Shown here in pieces: positions 35,317 to 42,457 of a stretch of 64,000 nt of DNA. The DNA is from Paenibacillus xylanivorans (lineage in GTDB: Bacteria; Bacillota; Bacilli; Paenibacillales; Paenibacillaceae). The DNA lies in assembly GCF_001280595.1 (NCBI RefSeq), contig NZ_LITU01000061.1, positions 62,001 through 126,000 of the forward strand, in the 5' to 3' direction. Position 1 is the first letter of the stretch; each line of letters begins with the position of its first letter. Under the pieces are notes generated by a model. It made no database searches and had not been told where the DNA came from. It was given only the letters and a program-made list of their open reading frames with translations. The translations under genes were made by a program, and so were the position numbers.

Positions 35317-36300
35317 ATGATAAATACTGAAAAGCTGGTGTCGTGTTGCTCAGCTTCCCGACAAGATACTAGCGTGGAGGTTACAAAAGAGGCAGGAATT
35401 ATTCCTATGAATCTCAAGATGCACAAGGAAAAGAGCCCATTGCCTTATCTCGAAATGGCACATATTCCCTCAGGGTCATTCCTGATGGGAACTGATACAG
35501 ATGAAGGTTTTCCTAGAGATGGTGAGGGTCCCGTTCGCAGGATAACCGTGCATACGTTCCAAATAGCACCATATGCAGTCACGAACGCAGAGTTCAAACA
35601 GTTTGTAGAGACGACAGGTTATATTACTGATGCTGAACGGTTCGGATGGTCGTACGTGTTCCACTTATTCCCTTCTGAGGAGACGAAGAAGCAAGTAGTG
35701 CAAGTTCCACAGTCCACCCCTTGGTGGCTTGTCGTGGAAGGGGCGTATTGGGCTGCTCCTGAAGGAACGGACTCAAGCCTTGTGGATCGAATGGATCACC
35801 CTGTGGTACATGTGTCATGGAATGACGCTGATGCTTATTGTCGTTGGGCAGGGGGGAGACTGCCGACTGAAGCGGAATGGGAGTACGCGGCAAGAGGAGG
35901 GCTGGAAGGGAAAACCTATCCATGGGGTGATCTGCTAAAGCAAGGCGACGAACATCGTTGTAACATTTGGCAGGGCAAGTTCCCGATCAAAAATAATGCA
36001 AGCGACGGGTATGTCGGCACAGCACCTGTGCGTACATACAAACCAAACAGCTATGGCCTTTATCAAATGTCCGGAAATGTATGGGAGTGGTGTGTTGATT
36101 GGTTTACCCCCGATTACCATCGTATGACTTCCTTTGACAATCCGAGATTTGAAAGAGAAACGGGAAAGAAGTCGATGCGTGGGGGTTCCTACTTATGCCA
36201 TCGTTCATATTGCAATCGGTACCGGGTCGCAGCGAGGAGCGCCAACACGCCGGATTCCTCAACCGGAAACTGCGGGTTTCGAATGGTTTACGATAATTAA
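35317..36300 (+). CDS. Formylglycine-generating enzyme (SUMF1/FGE family)
   Basis: A 327-residue enzyme that oxidises the sulfatase active-site Cys to formylglycine. The family fold is seen in MAHIPSGSFLMGTDTDEGFP, HPVVHVSWNDADAYCRWAGG, LPTEAEWEYAARGG and GNVWEWCVDWF. The catalytic, copper-binding pair is present as C294 and C299 (GGSYLCHRSYCNRYR), followed by AARSANTPDSS, matching true FGEs rather than the many inactive FGE-like proteins. An AGGAGA site precedes the ATG. It lies 163 bases after a CxPSR sulfatase, its obvious substrate. Confidence 0.96.
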   Translation: MINTEKLVSCCSASRQDTSVEVTKEAGIIPMNLKMHKEKSPLPYLEMAHIPSGSFLMGTDTDEGFPRDGEGPVRRITVHTFQIAPYAVTNAEFKQFVETTGYITDAERFGWSYVFHLFPSEETKKQVVQVPQSTPWWLVVEGAYWAAPEGTDSSLVDRMDHPVVHVSWNDADAYCRWAGGRLPTEAEWEYAARGGLEGKTYPWGDLLKQGDEHRCNIWQGKFPIKNNASDGYVGTAPVRTYKPNSYGLYQMSGNVWEWCVDWFTPDYHRMTSFDNPRFERETGKKSMRGGSYLCHRSYCNRYRVAARSANTPDSSTGNCGFRMVYDN

Positions 36301-36454
36301 TTAGCTCTGAAGAAGCGTTTCTATCTATTCTCTAAATTAGAATACACTAAATAAAAAACGTAAAATAGATAAGAGTTCCCTAGCGGTAGGGCCCATGGCC
36401 GGATTCGTGTAGAATGAAGTCACCACAACACCATTCACACAAGGAGAATCCACC

Positions 36455-36804
36455 ATGAGCTACACACATCTTAGCAAAATCGAACGCGTCAAGCTAGAAA
36501 TCAAGGACAAAGATCGAGAGTCATTGCACAAGAACGGGGTAGGCACCCGTCGACGATTTGTCGTGAGCTAGATCGTGTTGCTGCATCGTATCACTATCAG
36601 GCAGGACAAGCTCAGAATGCTTATGAGGAGCGTCGTAAGGCTTCTGTCTCTCGGGTAATTGGTCAGATACCTTGGCTGCTTCACTGGAGGAAGGAAAAAC
36701 TGGAGGCAACGTGGTCTCCGGAACAAAACACCGAACGTTTCCGCACCGAAGGCCGGCGTACAGTCTCCTTCAAAACCATCTGGAACGCATATATTGAAAA
36801 GTGA
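36455..36804 (+). mobile_element. IS30-family transposase remnant
   Basis: From ATG 36455 (AAGGAGA upstream) the frame reads MSYTHLSKIERVKLEI, then shifts to PSTICRELDRVAASYHYQAG, QAQNAYEERRK, and further shifted WSDTLAASLEE, LEATWSPEQ and VSFKTIW. This is the N-terminal third of an IS30-type transposase with at least three frameshifts. The DDE catalytic core is missing and no terminal inverted repeats were found. Confidence 0.7.
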
Positions 36805-36841
36805 ATCGCCCCCAGAAGTCTTCATGGAGGCGATTTTATTT
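36804..36841 (+). terminator. Hairpin after the IS30 remnant
   Basis: AATCGCC (36804-36810) pairs with GGCGATT (36829-36835), then a short T-rich stretch. The 18-base loop is long. Confidence 0.5.
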
Positions 36842-36875
36842 AGGCTTTAGCCAGTTGAGGGCATGAAACGCACGA

Positions 36876-37110
36876 CGGAAAGAGATTTATAATCAAGTGA
36901 GAAGAGACTTAATAGAAATTTTCAAACGCTTATGAAAGTACAAGGGAGTAGAAATTATAGAAGGCCACATGATGCCCGATCATGTCCATATGTTGGTAGC
37001 TATACCACCGAAAATCTCAGTCTCATCGTTTATGGGATATCTAAAAGGAAAAAGTTTGTTAATGATCTTTGAGAAGCATGTACAGCTAAAATATAATACG
37101 GGAATATGTT
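36876..37110 (+). mobile_element. IS200-type (TnpA, HUH) transposase remnant
   Basis: The frame reads RKEIYNQVRRDLIEIFKRL, a TGA stop, then KYKGVEIIEGHMMPDHVHML, VAIPPKISVSSFMGYLKGKS and LLMIFEKHVQLKY. The HVH motif in MPDHVHMLV is the metal-binding His-hydrophobe-His of IS200/IS605 Y1 transposases. The N-terminal beta strand and the C-terminal catalytic Tyr helix are absent. An IS fragment next to another IS fragment marks a past insertion hot spot. Confidence 0.75.
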
Positions 37111-37210
37111 CTTCTCTTCAATACACTTTTACCGGACAAATCAAAGCACTTCCTGACAGGCTCTTGAGTATATCTTCATCTATCATTGAAATCAAGGAGT
37201 GATTAACCGC

Positions 37211-38056
37211 ATGAACTGGATCGAATCATTACAACTGGCTATTCAATATATGGAGGATCATTTACTGGAAAATATGACTATCGAGCAGATATCAGCTCAA
37301 GCGCATATCTCTCCTTTTCATTTTCAACGTACGTTTGCCTTGTTAACGGATGTTACCGTAGGCGAGTATATAAGGCGGAGACGATTGACTTTGGCCGCAA
37401 ATGATCTTCTGTTGAGCGATCAAAAAATCATTGATCTGGCGAACAAATATGGCTATGACACTCCTGAATCTTTTTCCAAAGCTTTTCGGAGACTACATGG
37501 AATTTCACCTAGTGAAGCACGTAAAAATAGTTCCTCCGTCAAAGCGTATAATCGTCTGGTTATTCAAGTCAGTCTAAAAGGAGCAGAACCCATGAATTAC
37601 AAAATTGTAGAACATCCCGGAATTACGTTAGTTGGAATAAAAAAAACCTTCTCTCATGTAGAGGGTGAACATTTACGAGGAATCGGGCAGATGTGGCAAG
37701 AAGCATATACGAGTGGTATGGAAGATCGTTTATTTGAATTGAACAATGGTGGTATCAAAGGATTACTTGGTGTGTGTGTGGATCAGAGTGAAATCCAGGA
37801 GAAGCAAATGGAATACTGGATTGCTACAGCCTATGAAGGTAAAGTGCCGGAAGGACTTGCCTCATTCACAATCCCTCTTTGCAAATGGAGTGTATTTGAA
37901 GTGAAAGGGCCGATGCCCGAGAGCATGCAGAGCCTATGGAAACAAATTATATCCGAATGGTTCCCTTCGAATCCATATGAGCATGCGGGCATACCCGAAC
38001 TTGAAGTATATCCAGGTCCGGGTCATCCTCCGCAAATCTGGATTCCGATTAAATAA
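37211..38056 (+). CDS. AraC-family regulator with GyrI-like effector domain
   Basis: A 281-residue regulator with DNA-binding domain first: residues 1-105 are the AraC pair (MTIEQISAQAHISPFHFQRT and IIDLANKYGYDTPESFSKAF), and residues ~125-281 are a GyrI-like/effector-binding domain (NYKIVEHPGITLVGIKKTFS, ending PELEVYPGPGHPPQIWIPIK). This order is that of Rob/SoxS-like and B. subtilis YdeE-type regulators, which bind small drug-like molecules. A GTG at 37199 overlaps the AAGGAG site, so ATG 37211 is preferred. The IS200 remnant lies immediately upstream. Confidence 0.9.
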   Translation: MNWIESLQLAIQYMEDHLLENMTIEQISAQAHISPFHFQRTFALLTDVTVGEYIRRRRLTLAANDLLLSDQKIIDLANKYGYDTPESFSKAFRRLHGISPSEARKNSSSVKAYNRLVIQVSLKGAEPMNYKIVEHPGITLVGIKKTFSHVEGEHLRGIGQMWQEAYTSGMEDRLFELNNGGIKGLLGVCVDQSEIQEKQMEYWIATAYEGKVPEGLASFTIPLCKWSVFEVKGPMPESMQSLWKQIISEWFPSNPYEHAGIPELEVYPGPGHPPQIWIPIK

Positions 38057-38107
38057 AGTGCTACATACTGCCACACTGCGTTCCAGCAGTGCTTAGCCTG
38101 TTACGAT

Positions 38108-38141
38108 TCGCCCTTGGAACTCTCCAGGGGCGATCTTATTT
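38108..38141. terminator. Terminator between the two AraC genes
   Basis: TCGCCCTTGGA pairs with TCCAGGGGCGA through one G-U pair around a short loop. The flanking genes converge here. Confidence 0.75.
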
Positions 38142-38959
38142 CTCTTGTCTTGTTGCTAGATAATGAGCCGGAGAATCTCCGAAAGCACGTCGAAACATAG
38201 CAATAAAATTACTTGGCGAGGCGTACCCAAGCGCATCAGCAATCATTCCAACGGAATCTCCTTGTGCCAACATCTCCAAAGCATGTGTCAAACGGGCCTG
38301 TTGCCGCCATTGGGCAAAGGTTAATCCCGTATCAGCCAGAATCAAACGCCGCAAGGTGCGCGGGGAAAGGGCGGCCCAAGCAGCCCAATCATCAGCGTTC
38401 GATTGTCCTCAGGATACTTCAGAATTTCATTCGCAATTCGTAAGAGACGGGATTCGGAAGGCATAGGCAAGTGCAAAGGCTCCAACGGTGCTCGCACGAT
38501 TTCATCCAATAGTACAGCGACTATTCGTTCCTGTTGAGGCTCTAAGAAGTCCTGGTCATACCAAGACACTGTCCGTCGCACCAAAGCGTACATCAGTTCC
38601 GAAGTGCTGATTACACAAGGATTGGATGGTAAATCGCGACTGGTGTCAGGGAGTACGAGCACGCACCATCCACTCATTGCGCCGCTGATACTAACCTTAT
38701 GTCGTACATTTGGTGGTATCCAGCCTGCCCGATGTGGAGGGAGCAGCCATGATCCCTGCGCGGTGCGAACATGTATAAGGCCGTTCTCTACGCAAAAAAT
38801 CTGTCCGCGCTTGTGACTGTGCCAATCGTATTCACGAGTGCCTAACTGAAATTCATTCGCTGGATCTTCATTACCCCAGAAGGCAATTAGAGAAGGGCCG
38901 TCCAGTCGGTAGCTATGATCAATAGCTTCATATTTCATGCCACTTGCGCTTAGCATCAT
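38136..38959 (-). pseudogene. AraC-family regulator with frameshift
   Basis: The upstream frame (to 38959, likely start ATG 38936) encodes a cupin sensor (WHSHKRGQIFCVENGLIHVR, HRAGWIPPNVRHKVSISG) and runs out into PFPRAPCGV. The DNA-binding domain continues in another frame: DDWAAWAALSPRTLRRLIL, FAQWRQQARLTHALEMLAQG and MIADALGYASPSNFIAMFRR. A one-base indel near 38385-38400 separates the two. The intact gene would be an HTH-AraC regulator of about 265 residues, divergent from the truncated MFS gene. It may still yield a sensor-only product. Confidence 0.85.
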
Positions 38960-39441
38960 TATTGCGTTCAGCCTCCGGCAGAAGTCGAACGATAGGAAAC
39001 AGGATAAACTCGACCTTCCTGGCGCGGCCGCCGTTACGCTCTCCGTCGCTAGGCCTTCTGGCTACGGCTGGATTCATCTGGTTAAATGAACTGCCAATAC
39101 ATCCGAACTATGTTACTCAATTACTTCTTCCGAGCTTGCTCATTGGCGGTGGCTTGGGGCTGATGTTGATGACGGCTACTCATGCCGTACTTGCAGGCAT
39201 TCCGTCGCAAGACTCCGGCATCGCCGCAGGACTGCAAAATACAGCCCGCCAGCTCGGCGGCGCGCTCGGAATTGCGGTACTTGTAACGGTGGCCCATATA
39301 GGGGCAGGGGGACAAACGAATGAAATTGGTATAACCGCAGCTTCACAGCTGGCCGGATATCATGCTGCTTTCCTTGCATGCGGCGTAATTAGCGGATTAT
39401 CTGCTTTAGCTTCATTGTTTCTGCAGCGAAATAAGGACTAG
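38944..39441 (+). pseudogene. DHA2-type MFS transporter, C-terminal remnant
   Basis: From about 39025 the frame reads LGLLATAGFIWLNELPIHP, LIGGGLGLMLMTATHAVLAG, DSGIAAGLQNTARQLGGALG and YHAAFLACGVISGLSALASL. This is the last four to five helices of a DHA2 multidrug transporter, including motif C-like QNTARQLGGALG. The first two thirds are missing, and the 5' part of the open frame overlaps the broken AraC start. A deletion therefore removed most of the regulator's probable target. Confidence 0.8.
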
Positions 39442-39463
39442 TAATCTTCGCTAAATAATAGAC

Positions 39464-39500
39464 AAAAAGGCAACCGATCAATGCGATCGGTTGCCTTTTT
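39464..39500 (+). terminator. Strong terminator after the MFS remnant
   Basis: A perfect 16-base stem, AAAAAGGCAACCGATC (39464-39479) with its complement at 39485-39500, has a 5-base loop and a terminal T run. Confidence 0.95.
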
Positions 39501-39534
39501 GTTTCTAACTAGCAGGTGATACAAAAAAATAAAA

Positions 39535-39563
39535 TTGAACAAGAAATAACACTATGATATAAT
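39535..39563 (+). promoter_or_regulatory. Sigma-A promoter of helD
   Basis: TTGAAC (39535-39540) and TATAAT (39558-39563) are separated by exactly 17 bases. Transcription would start near 39570, giving a leader of about 125 bases before the helD start. Confidence 0.75.
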
Positions 39564-39696
39564 CATTAGCGTCATCGGCAATTCAACATAAAAGGTGTAT
39601 ACATTTTAATTCCTAATTTAATTGTACATCTGGAACTTTGATTTGTCAATGCTCATTTTCATCCCAAAAAAAGGAATAAGGAGTGTGTTGGGAGAG

Positions 39697-42123
39697 ATGG
39701 AAACGAAGGATTGGCGATTGGAACAGGAACGGTTGGAATGGGTAAGAGAGAAACTTCAGGCGAGAATTACCGAGCTGGAGCCTGAGGTTGAGGGAATGCA
39801 GGATCAGGCTACGGAAATTCGCAAGCACTTTTGGGAAGAAGTTACGATCAACACAAGCACTCATGAAGATTTTGAAGAGACGTTCTATACCATTAACCAG
39901 CAGTCTGCGGTATTGGCCGAGCGGGAACGTGGTCACAAGCGGTTGACGCAGCAATGGAATAACATGAAGCGTTTGCTCCCGTCCCCTTATTTTGGACGCA
40001 TCGACTTTCAGGAGAAGGGTCTTAAATTCAGCGAGCAGATCTATATCGGGGTATCCTCTTTCGTCGAAGACGGGTTGAGCTTTTTGATCTATGATTGGCG
40101 TACGCCGATCGCGAGCATGTACTACGACTCTTCCCCCGGCGTGGCTTCTTATGTGACGCCGATCGGACCAATTGATGGCACAATGGACCTTAAACGGCAA
40201 TTTCAGATTCATAACGGACAAATCCGCAACATGTTTGATGCGAGCGAAACGATCGGAGACGACTTGCTGCAGCAGGTGCTTGGAAAAGGAGCCGACTCGC
40301 AAATGAAGAGTATTGTGGCAACCATTCAGAGGGAACAAAATGCCATCATCCGTAATGACAAAAGCCGAATGCTTATCGTACAGGGAGCAGCTGGCAGTGG
40401 TAAAACTTCCGCAGCCTTGCAGCGGGTGGCGTACTTGCTGTACAAACACCGCCAGACGATCAGTGCTGATCAGATTGTTCTTTTCTCACCGAATCCGATG
40501 TTTGCCAGTTATATCTCCACCGTCCTTCCGGAGCTCGGCGAAGAGAATATGCAGCAGACCACTTTTCAAGAATATCTCGACTATTGGCTAGGATCTTCGT
40601 TACGGCCAGAGGGTGCCTTTGATCAAATTGAATATGTACTGACCGAACATGGAGCACCGGGCTACGAGGCTCGTCTTCAGGGGATCGAATATAAAGCTTC
40701 CGATGCTTTTCTGCAAGCCTTGCAGAACTATGGAAACTGGTTGGGACAGGAAGGCATGCGATTCAACAGTATTCGGTTTCGGAACCGTGATTTGATTACG
40801 GCGGAGCAAATGAGAGCCAAATTTTACGGTTATGATCATTCCCTGCCCTTGCAAAATCGCATTGTTCTCTTACAGGATTGGCTGCTGAATGAATTGAGTA
40901 CGCTGGAACGAATGGAACGGGAGGCGCCTTGGGTACAGGAAGAGTTGAACTATCTCGACACCGAGCAGTATGAGGAAGTGTTCGGAATGCTTCACAAAGA
41001 TAGGGAAGTATTCGACGTTGCTGAGCAATATGCCACAGTTCGTGAAAAAATGACCAATAAGCGCCGGCAAGATGAAGGTGACTTTGACTTTGGGCAGAAG
41101 GAAGAAGAACTGCTCCGTCGCAAGATCGTGAAAGAACGTTTTAGCCCATTAAGAAAAAGTATCAAGAAATTCTCGTTTGTTGATATCAAAGGCATATATG
41201 GTGAATTGTTTGTTGACGAAGCCGCTTATCGGGAGAAAACGAATGCTGTGGTTATTCCCTCACTATGGACTGAGATATGCAAGCAAACCAGGGAAAGCCT
41301 GCTCCGGAATGAGTTGTTCCACGAGGATGCAACACCTTATTTGTATGTAAAAGAAATGATTGAAGGGGTCCGGACTAACACGGAAATCAAATATGTCTTC
41401 GTTGATGAGGGTCAGGATTATTCATCATTTCAATATGAATATCTCAAAAAGCTGTTTCCCCGTGCCCGTATGACGGTGCTTGGCGATTTCGGGCAAGCGA
41501 TCTTCACACAGGCTACAAATTTGGCCGCAGCTGACTCACCACTGGTCCGTCTCTTCGGCGAAGCAGAAACAAGCCTGATCTCCCTTGTACGCAGTTATCG
41601 CTCAACCAGAGAGATCGTTGAATTTACAAGAGCGATGCTTCCAGACGGAGATGAAATTGTACCATTTGAAAGAAAAGGGCAGAAGCCCCTGTTGACGAGA
41701 ATCAACGACAGGGAGAAGCTGAATGTACAAATGGTGGCAAATATCGCGGCGCTAAGAGCTGAGGGCTTTGATTCCATCGCCATCATTACGAAGACCGCCG
41801 CCGAAAGCCAGAAGGCCCATGAATCGTTACGGATTCAAGGAGGTGAAGATTTGCAGCTCATTACAAAAGAGACGTTCAACTTCGAAAAAGGCGTAATGGT
41901 GATTCCTGTGTATCTCGCCAAGGGTGTTGAGTTCGATGCAGTCTTGATCTACGATGCTTCGTCTGGGATGTATGGTCTTGACAATGAACGCAAGCTTCTT
42001 TATACGGCGTGTACGCGGGCTATGCATCGGCTTCATCTGTACACGACGGGCGATTGGTCGCCTTTCGTGCAGGCATTGCCTGTGAATTTGTACGAAGAAT
42101 GGAATTCCTATACATCAGAGTAA
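39697..42123 (+). CDS. helD: HelD, RNA polymerase-recycling ATPase
   Basis: An 808-residue UvrD/Rep-like motor that in Bacillus binds RNA polymerase and clears stalled complexes. The N-terminal coiled-coil arm (residues ~1-95, rich in E/K/R) and the segment FGRIDFQEKG and IYDWRTPIASMYYD are HelD-specific. Walker A is GAAGSGKT (230-237), Walker B is FVDEGQDYS, with further helicase motifs GDFGQAIF, VRSYRSTREI and YTACTRAMHRL. The upstream frame is open to 39622. An AAGGAG at 39678-39683 serves either TTG 39688 (spacing 4) or ATG 39697 (spacing 13), so the exact start is open. Confidence 0.92.
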   Translation: METKDWRLEQERLEWVREKLQARITELEPEVEGMQDQATEIRKHFWEEVTINTSTHEDFEETFYTINQQSAVLAERERGHKRLTQQWNNMKRLLPSPYFGRIDFQEKGLKFSEQIYIGVSSFVEDGLSFLIYDWRTPIASMYYDSSPGVASYVTPIGPIDGTMDLKRQFQIHNGQIRNMFDASETIGDDLLQQVLGKGADSQMKSIVATIQREQNAIIRNDKSRMLIVQGAAGSGKTSAALQRVAYLLYKHRQTISADQIVLFSPNPMFASYISTVLPELGEENMQQTTFQEYLDYWLGSSLRPEGAFDQIEYVLTEHGAPGYEARLQGIEYKASDAFLQALQNYGNWLGQEGMRFNSIRFRNRDLITAEQMRAKFYGYDHSLPLQNRIVLLQDWLLNELSTLERMEREAPWVQEELNYLDTEQYEEVFGMLHKDREVFDVAEQYATVREKMTNKRRQDEGDFDFGQKEEELLRRKIVKERFSPLRKSIKKFSFVDIKGIYGELFVDEAAYREKTNAVVIPSLWTEICKQTRESLLRNELFHEDATPYLYVKEMIEGVRTNTEIKYVFVDEGQDYSSFQYEYLKKLFPRARMTVLGDFGQAIFTQATNLAAADSPLVRLFGEAETSLISLVRSYRSTREIVEFTRAMLPDGDEIVPFERKGQKPLLTRINDREKLNVQMVANIAALRAEGFDSIAIITKTAAESQKAHESLRIQGGEDLQLITKETFNFEKGVMVIPVYLAKGVEFDAVLIYDASSGMYGLDNERKLLYTACTRAMHRLHLYTTGDWSPFVQALPVNLYEEWNSYTSE

Positions 42124-42457
42124 ACTCGTAGCGCATGCGAACTAAGCGTCTTTGGTAATAAAAGCAGAATTAGTCATGATTATCACGGAGTCAATGCAAT
42201 AAAGAAACACAAGTCGCCTTTCTGGCGACTTTTTTTGAATTTCTAAGTGATTGTAGAGATAAAATTGTTAGCGTCTTTCTTTGGATTATTTCCGTATTGT
42301 TATACTCAGCATAACTATTATTATATGGGTGGACTAAGATTACAGTTATATAATAGGAATACGTACTATTAATTTGGGGACATTTCCATTTGTCGAAACA
42401 CAGAATCAGAAGAAAAGATTACATCAATCAATCAATCAATAGAGGAGAGTTGAGATC
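42124..42457 (+). other. Intergenic region with terminator and ATCA repeats
   Basis: It holds the helD terminator and, at 42423-42440, four and a half copies of ATCA directly before the ribosome site AGAGGAGAG of the GH2 gene. AT-rich sequence around 42300-42360 probably contains the promoter, but no convincing -35/-10 pair was assigned. Confidence 0.5.
42212..42237 (+). terminator. Terminator after helD
   Basis: AGTCGCC (42212-42218) pairs perfectly with GGCGACT (42224-42230), followed by T7. The stem is identical to that after the M1 gene at 14399. Confidence 0.92.

Noticed and set aside
36969..37202. 77-codon frame as an intact gene
   Set aside because: It is the middle of an IS200-type transposase whose upstream part continues in frame through a stop codon.
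39646..40449. 267-codon antisense frame within helD
   Set aside because: No ribosome site and no protein-like motifs, and helD on the other strand has all helicase motifs.
42423..42440. ATCA tandem run as a CRISPR or direct-repeat array
   Set aside because: There are no spacers and the unit is four bases; it is a simple microsatellite. No CRISPR array was seen anywhere in the window.
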